From Bacteroidota bacterium (GTDB lineage Bacteria; Bacteroidota; Bacteroidia; Cytophagales; Cyclobacteriaceae), in the NCBI GenBank assembly GCA_016178785.1, contig JACOSO010000035.1, positions 1 to 64,000 on the forward strand: a stretch of 64,000 nt of DNA, in the 5' to 3' direction. A program made the translations under genes and the position numbers. Below, piece after piece: positions 1 to 8,439 of this stretch (positions are counted from its first letter, which is position 1; each line of letters opens with the position of its first letter). The notes under the pieces are model-generated. The model was not told the origin of the DNA and did no database searches. It worked only from the letters and a program-made list of their open reading frames with translations.

Positions 1-939
1 ACTTATGCTGCAGGGTACATTCCCATGCATGACTTCCGCTTCTCGCTGCCCGTGAAAGAAAGTTTTTTGTTCAGAAGAAAACCCCTGACGCAGGCAGAAA
101 TCAATCTGATGAGGAAAGTACTTGACAGAATCTCAAGAGAAGGGCCACTCATGGCCCGGGATTTTGAAAATGATCGTGTAACAAAAAGTTCGGGATGGTG
201 GGATTGGCGTCCTTCAAAGCTTGCACTTGAAAGGCTCCACCTCGAAGGAAGACTGATGACAAGTCGAAAAGAAAATTTTCAGAAAGTATATGATCTGCTT
301 GAGAATATACTTCCGCGAGACATCGATACGACTATGCCAACCGCTGAGGAATATGCAAAGCATGTGATCAGGCGCTCATTGAAAGCGCTGGGTATCGCGT
401 ATTTAAAGGAGATAGCATTTAGCACCCGATACGTAAAAAATTCGGTCAAGGAGGAAATTCAGAAGCTCGTTGATGACGGTGAAGTTTGCAACGTAAAGAT
501 TGCGGGTTTGAAAAGCTCGCCCCTCTTCATGCTTTCTGAATATAAAGACAAGAAGATTAGTTTATCAGGTGACGCTTTCATTCTCTCTCCATTTGATGTG
601 CTCAATGTGTACAGACATCGGTTAAGAGACTTCTTTGACTTCGACTATCAGGTAGAATGCTTTGTGCCACAGGCAAATCGAAAATATGGATATTTTTCGT
701 TACCGGTATTAATAGGCGATACGTTTGTTGCCAGAATGGATTCAAAGGCCGATCGTAAACAACGGATATTAACCATTCACAATCTTCACTTCGAGCCATC
801 TACGTTGACCAAAACTATGGTCGTGAAGATTTGTGATGCCATTATGGCGTTTGCGAAATTCAATCAATGCAAGGCGGTTGTCGTTAAAAAATCAAATGAT
901 AAACCGCTACTTAAAGCTATCAGGAAAATGTTGTCTTGA
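1..939 (+). CDS. YcaQ-like winged-helix DNA-binding protein (5' truncated by window edge)
   Basis: The frame is open from base 1 and runs 8 codons before the first internal ATG at 25. The residues before that ATG (TYAAGYIP) read as natural family sequence, so the true start lies outside the window. The visible 312 residues match the HTH_42/YcaQ family, DNA glycosylases of the AlkX/AZL type that act on interstrand crosslinks or bulky adducts. Support comes from the winged-helix segments around ISREGPLMARDF and KSSGWWDWRPSKLALERLHLEGRL, and from the later SPFDVLNVYRHRL and FVARMDSKADRK segments. The catalytic residues of this family lie near the N terminus and cannot be checked here. Function is inferred from family. 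Confidence 0.75.
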   Translation, partial: TYAAGYIPMHDFRFSLPVKESFLFRRKPLTQAEINLMRKVLDRISREGPLMARDFENDRVTKSSGWWDWRPSKLALERLHLEGRLMTSRKENFQKVYDLLENILPRDIDTTMPTAEEYAKHVIRRSLKALGIAYLKEIAFSTRYVKNSVKEEIQKLVDDGEVCNVKIAGLKSSPLFMLSEYKDKKISLSGDAFILSPFDVLNVYRHRLRDFFDFDYQVECFVPQANRKYGYFSLPVLIGDTFVARMDSKADRKQRILTIHNLHFEPSTLTKTMVVKICDAIMAFAKFNQCKAVVVKKSNDKPLLKAIRKMLS

Positions 940-1160
940 CTTCAAAATTAGGAAGAGTTGAAAGAACACAACGAAACAATGAACTGCTAGTCAAGTATCG
1001 TCCCACTCCGTTCGGGAGACCATGTCAGAACAAAAATAAGTAAATTCTATGTCGTGAAAAGAAAAAAGGTTCCGTTCAGCGTCTCCAAGTTTACTGCAAG
1101 AGATAAATCAGTTAAATTAACATCCATAATCGATCTCACCTCTGATCTTTTCTTGAACTT

Positions 1161-1523
1161 ATGGAAATGCTAAAAATCCCGAAGACCGATGATACCCCAG
1201 AGGTCATCCTTGATAAAACACGCAACATCTTTGAAATGTCTGGCCGCTCATTGCCCGAAGACTCTGTGACGTTTTACACACCCATTTTTCAATGGCTTAA
1301 ACAATATGCGAGTGAGCCTAGCGCTACAACAGAATTTGTATTTAAGCTGGAATATACCAACACAGCTTCTTCAAAAATGGTACAGGATATACTTTCTGCC
1401 CTGGAAAAGATCAAGGGAGTAAACATAACCTGGTATTATTACAAAGAGGACGAAGACATGGAAGCCATGGGGCACGAACTTTCGGAGCTTGTTGAAATTC
1501 CTTTCAAGTTCAAAACGTACTAG
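1161..1523 (+). CDS. SiaC-type regulatory phosphoprotein (DUF1987)
   Basis: A 120-residue soluble protein of the DUF1987/SiaC family. In Pseudomonas, SiaC is controlled by phosphorylation on a threonine (SiaB kinase, SiaA phosphatase) and binds the diguanylate cyclase SiaD. The segment LEYTNTASSKM puts a threonine at residue 68, the position I recall as the phosphosite in the Pseudomonas protein. The N terminus (IPKTDDTPEVILDKTRNIFEMSGRSLPED) and the PIFQWL and ITWYYYKEDEDM segments are also typical. No SiaA, SiaB or SiaD homologue is visible nearby, so the partners must be elsewhere. The gene stands alone with an AT-rich upstream region. Confidence 0.8.
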   Translation: MEMLKIPKTDDTPEVILDKTRNIFEMSGRSLPEDSVTFYTPIFQWLKQYASEPSATTEFVFKLEYTNTASSKMVQDILSALEKIKGVNITWYYYKEDEDMEAMGHELSELVEIPFKFKTY

Positions 1524-1559
1524 GCCCAACTTATTATACAATGGTTACAGATATTATCG

Positions 1560-1567
1560 TATCTTTG
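1560..1567 (+). promoter_or_regulatory. candidate -7 box of cold-shock gene promoter
   Basis: TATCTTTG matches the Bacteroidota -7 consensus TAnnTTTG. The -33 region is not a clear TTG. A start here would give the cold-shock gene a leader of roughly 170 nt, as is usual for csp mRNAs. The leader contains a small CAGGT/ACCTG hairpin about 40 nt before the start codon. Confidence 0.4.
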
Positions 1568-1744
1568 CATCGCATTTAAGAAAACAGTGCCTTCAGCGAG
1601 TTTCTGCTATTCCAATCAGCTTCTTCTGTCTACACCCTTCCTTAATTAAATAATTCTTTAGTTGCGTTAAGACCTAACAAGACTCTGGAATGTTGCCAGG
1701 TTTTATTACCTGTATGTGCGAATCAATTTTAATTTTAATAAACA

Positions 1745-1939
1745 ATGCAAGGAACAGTAAAGTTTTTTAATGAAACCAAAGGTTTTGGATTCATTACACC
1801 GTCAAACTCGGGCGCAGACATTTTTGTCCACACTTCGGGACTCGTAGACGAAATCCGTGAGAACGATAAAGTAGAGTATGAAGAAGAAATGGGAAGAAAA
1901 GGCAAGAATGCCGTGAATGTTACCCTCGTTAACGACTAA
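1745..1939 (+). CDS. cspA: cold-shock domain protein
   Basis: A 64-residue protein that is a single cold-shock (OB-fold) domain. RNP1 is KGFGFI at residues 12-17 and RNP2 is DIFVH at residues 25-29; these aromatic and basic patches bind single-stranded nucleic acid. Members act as RNA chaperones or antiterminators. The symbol is used at family level only, since a genome usually carries several paralogues. The gene has a long upstream leader (221 nt to the previous gene) and is closed by a perfect hairpin, so it is probably a monocistronic unit, possibly regulated through its 5' UTR. Confidence 0.92.
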   Translation: MQGTVKFFNETKGFGFITPSNSGADIFVHTSGLVDEIRENDKVEYEEEMGRKGKNAVNVTLVND

Positions 1940-1948
1940 ACCCCTACT

Positions 1949-1980
1949 GGCACAAGCGACCTTGCTTGTGCCTTTACTCT
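1949..1980 (+). terminator. intrinsic terminator after cold-shock gene
   Basis: A perfect 9-bp stem, GGCACAAGC (1949-1957) and GCTTGTGCC (1964-1972), with a 6-nt loop, followed by a T-rich run, 9 nt after the stop codon. Confidence 0.8.
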
Positions 1981-2339
1981 TTCCTCGGCTATCAACTCTT
2001 TTTACCTAAAATCCCCCATACAAAGGTGTTATCACATGACCATATCTTTCAAAGGTTCTCACAACCAAGGGCCTGATAAAATATTTTGCAAACAAGCGAC
2101 ATAGCCCCCGTCATATTAATAAAAATTCCTATCATCGTTGACTTCTGCGACCTTCGAACGCAGCAAAAAGAGGAACATAGACTCCTATATTGCCTTTCTC
2201 CTTTGGCAATCGTCACCCCTAAACTAGTGCCAACTCACCTTTCTCGTTGAAAAAGTAGAAGTGTTTCTCCGATAACCTAACCGACATGTTATCTTAAATT
2301 CACTAACCTTGTGCTTCTGAAATTTTTATTAACATACCC
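1981..2339. other. intergenic region with no recognised feature
   Basis: About 360 nt between the cold-shock terminator and the rhomboid gene. I see no convincing coding frame, RNA gene or strong dyad; only short ORFs without family resemblance. It presumably holds the rhomboid promoter, but no clear TAnnTTTG box was found. Confidence 0.4.
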
Positions 2340-2966
2340 GTGAGCATCACTGTCATTCTGATCGGCATTACCGTAGCCATAAGCTTTTATACATTCAACA
2401 AACACGAGCTACTCGGGCAGTTGATGATGAATCCTTACCTGATCAAAACGAAAGGTCAGTTCTATCGCTTCGTCAGCTCGGGCTTTATCCATAAAGATCA
2501 CACGCACCTGCTGTGGAATATGTTCTCCTTCTACTTTTTTGGCAATGCCGTGGAGCGTGACTTTAATTCCTTGTTTGGCGAAGTGGGTATGTATTATTTC
2601 ATTGTCTTATACCTGACAGCTATTGTCGTTTCTGATATTCCCACCTACTTCAAAGAAAGAAATAATGTCAACTACAATGCACTGGGCGCTTCGGGTGGTG
2701 TTGGTTCGGTGATTTTTGTATTCATCATTCTTCAACCACTGCAGTCTATTTGTCTCTACTTTGCACTGTGCATGCCCGGGTTTGTATTTGGAGCAGGGTA
2801 TATGGCGTACACCTATTACCAGGGAAGAAAATCAAACGACAACATCAGCCACGATGCGCATTTGTATGGAGCGGTGTATGGGTTGCTATTTTGTGCGATT
2901 ATTTATCCTGCTTCGCTCCTGCTGTTTTATGAACAGGTGAGGTACTGGGTGGGAACATTGTTTTAG
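2340..2966 (+). CDS. rhomboid family intramembrane serine protease
   Basis: A 208-residue multi-span membrane protein beginning at a GTG codon. The rhomboid signature is complete: HLLWNMFSFYFFGNAVE in the second membrane segment (Asn60 of the HxxxN oxyanion motif), the nucleophile Ser118 in NALGASGGVGS, and the general base His174 in HDAHLYGAVYG. The protein is therefore expected to be an active protease cleaving within membranes. About six hydrophobic segments and no extra soluble domain make it a minimal bacterial rhomboid. It converges on the CDGSH gene; the short gap holds only a weak CCAGT/ACTGG dyad. Substrate unknown. Confidence 0.88.
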   Translation: MSITVILIGITVAISFYTFNKHELLGQLMMNPYLIKTKGQFYRFVSSGFIHKDHTHLLWNMFSFYFFGNAVERDFNSLFGEVGMYYFIVLYLTAIVVSDIPTYFKERNNVNYNALGASGGVGSVIFVFIILQPLQSICLYFALCMPGFVFGAGYMAYTYYQGRKSNDNISHDAHLYGAVYGLLFCAIIYPASLLLFYEQVRYWVGTLF

Positions 2967-3012
2967 TTTAAGCCAGTCCAAAAAACAATTTACTGGATCG
3001 CAACCATCAGCT

Positions 3013-3267
3013 TCAACCTTTCTTCAATTTATTGTGCGACCCATCGCAGTAAGGAACAAGCTTGGTTTGCTTGCACATGCAGAGCCATACTTTTCTCTTC
3101 GATGATACCGTGAACTCTTTAGGCTCCAAGCCTGTGCCTATGTGTGATCCTTTATCGCAAAACGGTTGGTTTTTAGACCGTCCACATCGGCACCACGAAT
3201 ATACAATGCCGGGCTCCAGTTCGAGTTCGGCCGGCCCGTCATTGCTGCTGGTTTTTTCTCTTAGCAT
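3013..3267 (-). CDS. two-motif CDGSH iron-sulfur protein
   Basis: An 84-residue protein with two CDGSH-type 2Fe-2S motifs. The first is [17 protein letters not shown] (from residue 26) and the second is [16 protein letters not shown]. Each site supplies three Cys and one His, typical of the small two-motif CDGSH class. The first motif has an extra Lys between CD and GSH, so Cys and His are separated by four residues instead of three. The start overlaps the end of the upstream ECF sigma gene by 7 nt, implying co-transcription and translational coupling. Likely redox or electron transfer; partner unknown. Confidence 0.88.
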   Translation of the reverse strand: MLREKTSSNDGPAELELEPGIVYSWCRCGRSKNQPFCDKGSHIGTGLEPKEFTVSSKRKVWLCMCKQTKLVPYCDGSHNKLKKG

Positions 3268-3920
3268 GCGGTCGGTGGTGTGTGCAGGATTTGATTCATT
3301 ACAAAGTTCACTACCCGGTCACAACGGCTGAGATGGAAATCATAAATCTGCGATTTGTAGTGTTTGCCCAGATCATTGCGAAGCATTTCTTTAGCGCGAT
3401 TCAACCGGATCTTCACATTCGACTCGCTGAGTTGAAGCACTTCCATGGTTTCACTAGTGCTAATCTCTTCTATTTCGCGCATCACAAAGACCAGCCGGTA
3501 TTTCTCTGGCAAATCAGCAACAGATTTTTCGAGTATGGTTTTCAATTCTATGTTCATAAGACCATTTAAAGGTGTTTCATGATGAGCGATTTCGAGGTTG
3601 TCGATGGCGGTAAGATTTTTTTTCCTTCGTCTTTTAACAAACAACAAACTCTCATTGATTAATATCCGTGTGAGCCACGTGCCGAAACTCGATTTCTGTT
3701 GAAAGTCGGCCAGGTGCAAGTAAGCATTGATGTACGTAGTTTGCATTACGTCTTCCACTTCCTGGTCGTCATTGATGATGGCCATCCCGATGCGGTACAG
3801 GCGCAGATTAAATTTGCGTATCAGCTGTTCAAACCAATGCTTTTCTCCTTTGAGCACACGCTGCACAATTTCCTCATCACTGAGGCGTAAAATGGGTTCA
3901 ACTGATCTCTGTTTCATCAT
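3261..3920 (-). CDS. ECF RNA polymerase sigma factor
   Basis: A 219-residue sigma-70 family ECF factor. Region 2 is around residues 28-95 ([49 protein letters not shown]), and region 4 is around 125-185 ([44 protein letters not shown]). After region 4 it has a tail of about 30 residues with [10 protein letters not shown], which I recall from other Bacteroidota ECF factors. There is no adjacent anti-sigma gene. The gene overlaps the CDGSH gene downstream and is divergent from the DoxX-like gene, which may be its target. Confidence 0.88.
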   Translation of the reverse strand: MMKQRSVEPILRLSDEEIVQRVLKGEKHWFEQLIRKFNLRLYRIGMAIINDDQEVEDVMQTTYINAYLHLADFQQKSSFGTWLTRILINESLLFVKRRRKKNLTAIDNLEIAHHETPLNGLMNIELKTILEKSVADLPEKYRLVFVMREIEEISTSETMEVLQLSESNVKIRLNRAKEMLRNDLGKHYKSQIYDFHLSRCDRVVNFVMNQILHTPPTAC

Positions 3921-3993
3921 GCAGAACTGGTGTGGTTAGCCATTAGAGTAAAGGAACTCTGAAACGTTACAAATAATTTGAGAAAAAAGTTTT

Positions 3994-4021
3994 GTGACCC
4001 TTTGGCAATGTTCATCTCTAA
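3994..4021 (+). promoter_or_regulatory. candidate ECF-type promoter of the DoxX-like gene
   Basis: GTGACC (3994-3999), a 16-nt spacer, then CTCTAA (4016-4021), 23 nt before the ATG at 4045. The shape (a GTAAC-like -35 box and short C/T-rich -10 box) fits ECF promoters. The site lies in the divergent spacer next to the sigma gene. The assignment is inferred. Confidence 0.35.
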
Positions 4022-4044
4022 TGTGAAACATAAAAAAAAATACT

Positions 4045-4443
4045 ATGGATATCATCGAAACAAAACTGAGAGACATTCAACTCTTCATGAAATTGACTTA
4101 CGGCATTGTGCCCATCGTGGCTGGAGCCGATAAGTTCACCAACTTATTAGCTAACTGGCCTGAATACCTCAACCCTACCCTAGCGGGCTTGCTCCCTTTT
4201 AGCGGAAATACTTTTATGATGATCGTAGGTGTAATCGAAATCGTTGCAGGCATACTTGTATTAGTAAGACCGAAGTATGGTGCATTGGTAGTAAGTGCCT
4301 GGTTAGTATTAATTGCGCTGACCTTGCTTGCCAGCGGCCGTTTTCTGGATGTGGCTGTTCGTGATGTGGTGATAGCCGTAGGCGCATTTATGTTGGTCAA
4401 GCTTACCGGGCTTGTCGAAAGCCTGCATTCAAAGCAGGCTTGA
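4045..4443 (+). CDS. DoxX-like four-TM membrane protein
   Basis: A 132-residue inner-membrane protein with about four hydrophobic segments: LTYGIVPIVAGADKF, GNTFMMIVGVIEIVAGILVLV, ALVVSAWLVLIALTLLAS and VAVRDVVIAVGAFMLVKL. The arrangement resembles the DoxX/DoxD superfamily, whose biochemical role is mostly unclear. The gene is divergent from the ECF sigma/CDGSH operon, with a candidate ECF promoter just upstream, suggesting one regulon. A perfect hairpin overlaps its stop codon. The family call is by topology and general resemblance, not by a decisive motif. Confidence 0.6.
   Translation: MDIIETKLRDIQLFMKLTYGIVPIVAGADKFTNLLANWPEYLNPTLAGLLPFSGNTFMMIVGVIEIVAGILVLVRPKYGALVVSAWLVLIALTLLASGRFLDVAVRDVVIAVGAFMLVKLTGLVESLHSKQA
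4419..4441. terminator. hairpin at the end of the DoxX-like gene
   Basis: A perfect 8-bp stem AAGCCTGC/GCAGGCTT with a 7-nt loop runs into the stop codon, between two convergent genes. There is no strong T tract, so terminator function is uncertain. Confidence 0.35.
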
Positions 4444-4462
4444 TAAATACATAAGCGGATCA

Positions 4463-4954
4463 TCAGCTAATCAACCCGAATTCTTTCATCGCTTTAGGAA
4501 AATTTCGGTTTTCGTGCCCAGGGCGTGTGAGTTTGAGTAAGGCGTAGCGTTGCAGCACACTAAGGTTTTTCCATTGACCGGTCGAGATATTCATTTTCAA
4601 CTCGGATAGCTTTTCCTGCAGTTGTGAAGGCAAGCGATCGGTCATTGACCATAATGTGTTCCGTTGGTCATCGGCAAGGTAGGTTGGCTTCTCTTTGGTA
4701 TACTGCAAAATCAGCTTTTCGAGATACTCCCGGTAGGCATTCAGCTCGTCTACAGAGTCTGTGGAAAAGTTAGCGAGGTTCTCTCGCTCCTCTACTGTCA
4801 TCTTATTCCACTCCTTTAATTTTAATTTGATGCCACACCCATCTAATTTGAAACGGGCAATCATCGGAATACACCTGATATTGTCTTCCATAAAATCCTG
4901 CTCAAAATTGAAATACTCAATCTTCACTTTTAGATTATCAGTCACCGAATTCAT
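4463..4954 (-). CDS. nitrate reductase associated protein
   Basis: A 163-residue soluble protein resembling the conserved nitrate-reductase-associated family (TIGR02664). Typical features are the opening FNFEQDFMEDNIRCIPMIARFKLD, the middle KLKLKEWNKMTVEER, and the C-terminal WKNLSVLQRYALLKLTRPGHENRNFPKAMKEFGL. The molecular role is not established; genes of this family tend to lie beside molybdoenzyme genes. Here it is divergent from fdhD and the YdeP-like oxidoreductase, which supports that link. Length is normal for the family. Confidence 0.75.
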   Translation of the reverse strand: MNSVTDNLKVKIEYFNFEQDFMEDNIRCIPMIARFKLDGCGIKLKLKEWNKMTVEERENLANFSTDSVDELNAYREYLEKLILQYTKEKPTYLADDQRNTLWSMTDRLPSQLQEKLSELKMNISTGQWKNLSVLQRYALLKLTRPGHENRNFPKAMKEFGLIS

Positions 4955-5057
4955 AGCGCAAATTTAATAGTTATTATGGCCGCAAGCATAATTGATTTAA
5001 TTGTTCGTCATTTGGTGCCATCACAAATTGCTAACTTCGTATCAAAATTCAGTATTG

Positions 5058-5927
5058 ATGAATGAGAGCAGTAACAAAATTGCGTATGTCAATATCAGGA
5101 AAGTAGACCTCACACAATGTGACGACACCGGTGATGCCCTGGCGATCGAAGAGCCTCTCGAAATTCAATTGCAGTTTGGGAAGCAAGGAGAGTTCACAAA
5201 CTCTATCGCGGTGACGATGCGAACACCCGGAAATGATCTTGAACTGGCCGTTGGCTTTTTGTTTACCGAGGGAATCATTAAAAGTCATCACCAGCTTAAA
5301 AGTAATCGCCTTGATGAATCGGACAATAAAATCCGGATCACACTCCAAGAAAACGAAGTACCCTCACTCAAAAATATCGAACGGAATTTCTATACCACCT
5401 CCAGCTGTGGAGTCTGTGGCAAGGCAAGCATCGAAGCGATAAAAACCATCTCCGCTTTTAACATTCACGGTGATCACGCGCACATCGAGGCAAGAATAAT
5501 TCAGCAGCTGGAGAAAGAACTGATTCAACAGCAAACCGTCTTTTCAAAGACCGGAGGTTTACACGCCTCTGCCCTATTCGATGACCACGGACAATTCATC
5601 TTACTGCGCGAAGATGTGGGCCGGCATAACGCACTCGATAAATTGATCGGGGCTGCTCTTCAGAAAAACAGCCTGCCGCTGTCAAATAAAATTTTGCTGC
5701 TCAGTGGCCGCGCAAGTTTCGAACTTATTCAGAAAGCATCGATGGCGGGCATTCCGGTGGTGGCAGCTGTCGGTGCGCCATCAAGCCTCGCGGTAAGCCT
5801 GGCCAAGGAAGCGGGCATGACGCTGATCGGTTTCTTGCGAAATGATCGATTCAACATTTATTGCGGTGACGAACGACTTGCCCTCCATAATTCTGGCGAG
5901 GGAATTCATACTCATGCATTGGCTTAA
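5058..5927 (+). CDS. fdhD: FdhD formate dehydrogenase accessory sulfurtransferase
   Basis: FdhD transfers sulfur from a cysteine desulfurase to the bis-MGD molybdenum cofactor of formate-dehydrogenase-type enzymes. The active-site CxxC is in SSCGVCGKAS (Cys117 and Cys120 from the chosen start). Other family segments are RTPGNDLELAVGFLFTEG, GGLHASALFD, EDVGRHNALDKLIG and SGRASFELIQKA. I chose the ATG at 5058 (289 aa); the frame extends upstream to 5001, but those 19 residues (MFVIWCHHKLL...) are not family-like. The YdeP-like oxidoreductase starts 29 nt downstream, so enzyme and maturation factor form one operon. Confidence 0.93.
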   Translation: MNESSNKIAYVNIRKVDLTQCDDTGDALAIEEPLEIQLQFGKQGEFTNSIAVTMRTPGNDLELAVGFLFTEGIIKSHHQLKSNRLDESDNKIRITLQENEVPSLKNIERNFYTTSSCGVCGKASIEAIKTISAFNIHGDHAHIEARIIQQLEKELIQQQTVFSKTGGLHASALFDDHGQFILLREDVGRHNALDKLIGAALQKNSLPLSNKILLLSGRASFELIQKASMAGIPVVAAVGAPSSLAVSLAKEAGMTLIGFLRNDRFNIYCGDERLALHNSGEGIHTHALA

Positions 5928-5956
5928 GAAAAAAAATTTAATCACGCGCTGACAAC

Positions 5957-8260
5957 ATGTCAAACGAAAAAATTTCAACAGATGGAACTGAAAACCCCGA
6001 GGAACACACTGGGCTCAAACGCGGAAAAATAAAAGAGGCTGCTGCAGGCTTTGAAGCTATTGCTGTTGCGGGAAAACATATACTTAATGAAGCAGGGTTA
6101 TTCCGCGGCCTCAAAGCATTGAACAAACTCAACAAGAAAGATGGTTTTGATTGCCCAAGCTGCGCCTGGCCCGATCCCGATGACGAGCGTTCGGCACTGG
6201 GCGAGTATTGCGAAAATGGAGCAAAGGCAATTGCCGAAGAAGCCACCACAAAAAAACTTACGGCAGAATTCTTTGCTACGCATTCAGTTCAGGAGTTAGC
6301 CTCGTTGAGCGATTTTGAAATAGGAAGGAAAGGCAGAATTGCGGAACCACTTTATTTGCCCAAAGGTGCAACCCACTATCAGCCTATATCATGGGACGAG
6401 GCTTTCAAAAAAATTGCATTGCAACTGAATCAACTTTCTTCCCCTGACGAAGCCCTCTTTTATACATCCGGCAGAACAAGCAACGAGGCAGCCTTTTTAT
6501 ACCAACTTTTTGTGCGCGAGTTCGGCACCAACAATCTGCCCGACTGCAGTAATATGTGCCATGAAAGTAGTGGTGTGGCATTGAATGAATCACTGGGCAT
6601 CGGCAAAGGTTCGGTGAAGCTTGAAGATTTTTATGAAGCCGAGGTGATCATTATTCTTGGGCAAAATCCCGGAACAAACCATCCGCGCATGCTCACTGCC
6701 TTGCAGAAAGCTAAGAAGAAGGGTGCCTTAATTATTGCCATAAATCCACTACCTGAAACCGGGCTTATGGGTTTTAAAAACCCGCAACAACTAAATGGTA
6801 TCATTGGCGCTGGCACTCCGCTAACCGATATCTTCTTACCGGTGACCATCAATGGCGACATGCCTTTGTTGCAAGCAATAGAAAAACTTTTGCTGGAAGA
6901 AGAAAGGCTAGGCCCCGGTGTTCTTGACACCACGTTCATCGAAAAGAATACTGAAGGTTTTAGCGATTTTGTAAAACATCTCGCCACGCTGGATACGGAT
7001 ACGATGATCAAGCAAAGCGGAGTTGAGAAATCGTTGGTAATACAAACTGCGCAAGCCCTGAAGCACCGAAAGAAAATCATTGCGTGCTGGGCCATGGGAC
7101 TAACGCAACACAAGAACGCAGTTGATACCATTAAAGAAATCGTAAACCTACTGCTGATGAAGGGAAGCATTGGAAAGCCGGGAGCAGGAACTTGTCCGGT
7201 GCGGGGACATAGCAATGTGCAAGGCGACAGAACCATGGGCATCTATGAAAAGCCTTCGAAGAAATTATTAGAGTCGCTGCAGAAGAATTTTGGTTTCACT
7301 CCACCTCAACATCACGGCTATGATGTAGTGGATAGCATCAACGCCATGCATGAAGGTAAAGCCAAAGTATTTATTGCGATGGGCGGTAACTTTCTGTCAG
7401 CCACACCCGACACACAATTCACAGCGGAGGCGTTGCGAAAATGTAGTCTTACGGTCCATGTTTCTACCAAATTAAATCGAAGTCACCTTGTACATGGTGA
7501 AGAAGCCATCATTCTTCCAACACTGGGCCGAAGCGATAAGGACATGACCGGTGGTGAGGTGCAGTTTGTTTCGTGTGAAAATTCAATGGGCGTAGTACAA
7601 TCATCCAAAGGTGTGCTTGATCCAATATCGGATAAGTTGCTGAGTGAGCCCGCCATCGTCTGCCGACTGGCAAAGGCTGTATTAGGATCGCGAACGAAGA
7701 TCAACTGGGATAACTATGAAAAACATTACGACAATATCAGAGATGATATTGAGCGCACCATTCCCGGTTTTGAAAGTTACAATCAGCGCGTGCGCAAGCC
7801 GGGAGGGTTTTATCTTCCCAACTGCAATCGCGAGGGCAGCTTCGACACCGCTTCATTAAAAGCGCATTTTAATTTAGCTACGTTCGTTGATCCAAAGTTA
7901 CAGGAAGGTGAACTCCTAATGATGACCATTCGTAGTCATGATCAATTTAACACGACCATCTACGGACTTGACGACCGATACAGGGGAATCTATAACGAAA
8001 GGCGAGTGATCCTCATGAACGGTGATGACATCTGTGAGCACAACCTGCAGGACGGAGATACTGTAGACCTATTTAATAATGACAACGGAAGAGAGCGAGT
8101 AGCCCACAATTTTATAGTCGTTGAATATCCTATTCCTAAAAAATGTGCTGCAACTTATTTTCCTGAAACAAATGTTTTGGTTCCGGTTACCAGTGTGGCC
8201 GATAAGAGCAATACTCCGGTTTCAAAAGCAGTGAGGATCAGGTTGAAAAGAACTGCTTAG
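5957..8260 (+). CDS. YdeP/FdhF-like molybdopterin oxidoreductase alpha subunit
   Basis: A 767-residue cytoplasmic molybdopterin enzyme of the FdhF/YdeP family. Near the N terminus, FDCPSCAWPDP and YCENGAKAIAEEAT supply Cys66, Cys69 and Cys85, the reduced cysteine set of the YdeP type. DCSNMCHESSGVALNESLGIGKGS (residues 196-219) is the cofactor-proximal segment with a Cys rather than selenocysteine. ILGQNPGTNHPRML and CPVRGHSNVQGDRTMGI are MGD-binding segments, and TIRSHDQFNTTIYGLDDRYRGI begins the C-terminal dinucleotide-binding domain. Co-transcribed with fdhD. The substrate is unknown; YdeP of E. coli is linked to acid resistance, and formate oxidation is not assured. Confidence 0.88.
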   Translation: MSNEKISTDGTENPEEHTGLKRGKIKEAAAGFEAIAVAGKHILNEAGLFRGLKALNKLNKKDGFDCPSCAWPDPDDERSALGEYCENGAKAIAEEATTKKLTAEFFATHSVQELASLSDFEIGRKGRIAEPLYLPKGATHYQPISWDEAFKKIALQLNQLSSPDEALFYTSGRTSNEAAFLYQLFVREFGTNNLPDCSNMCHESSGVALNESLGIGKGSVKLEDFYEAEVIIILGQNPGTNHPRMLTALQKAKKKGALIIAINPLPETGLMGFKNPQQLNGIIGAGTPLTDIFLPVTINGDMPLLQAIEKLLLEEERLGPGVLDTTFIEKNTEGFSDFVKHLATLDTDTMIKQSGVEKSLVIQTAQALKHRKKIIACWAMGLTQHKNAVDTIKEIVNLLLMKGSIGKPGAGTCPVRGHSNVQGDRTMGIYEKPSKKLLESLQKNFGFTPPQHHGYDVVDSINAMHEGKAKVFIAMGGNFLSATPDTQFTAEALRKCSLTVHVSTKLNRSHLVHGEEAIILPTLGRSDKDMTGGEVQFVSCENSMGVVQSSKGVLDPISDKLLSEPAIVCRLAKAVLGSRTKINWDNYEKHYDNIRDDIERTIPGFESYNQRVRKPGGFYLPNCNREGSFDTASLKAHFNLATFVDPKLQEGELLMMTIRSHDQFNTTIYGLDDRYRGIYNERRVILMNGDDICEHNLQDGDTVDLFNNDNGRERVAHNFIVVEYPIPKKCAATYFPETNVLVPVTSVADKSNTPVSKAVRIRLKRTA

Positions 8261-8392
8261 AATCGTAAATTTTAGCATCGTCTTTCAATGGGGCTATGCA
8301 CTACCCGAAGTATGGCTTTACCTCGCATCCAAGTTTAAATCCCCATCTCACATGTCTTGTGTGGCAGCTCAGGGTGAAGCGACTCAAAAAAT

Positions 8393-8410
8393 TTAGAGCG
8401 TCAGCTCTAA
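8393..8410. terminator. hairpin between the oxidoreductase and a histidine kinase
   Basis: A perfect 7-bp stem TTAGAGC/GCTCTAA with loop GTCA, followed by an AT-rich tail. It could end the fdhD operon or act as an operator for the kinase gene starting 30 nt later. Confidence 0.35.
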
Positions 8411-8439
8411 TTATTGTAACTTTTAGTTAAGGAAGCTTG

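Noticed and set aside
1000-1025. tRNA-like 3' end (tcccactccgttcgggaga)
   Set aside because: It resembles a T-arm only superficially; no acceptor, D or anticodon arm could be found around it on either strand.
5001-5057. Upstream extension of fdhD
   Set aside because: The 19 extra residues are not family-like and the ATG at 5058 gives the normal length.
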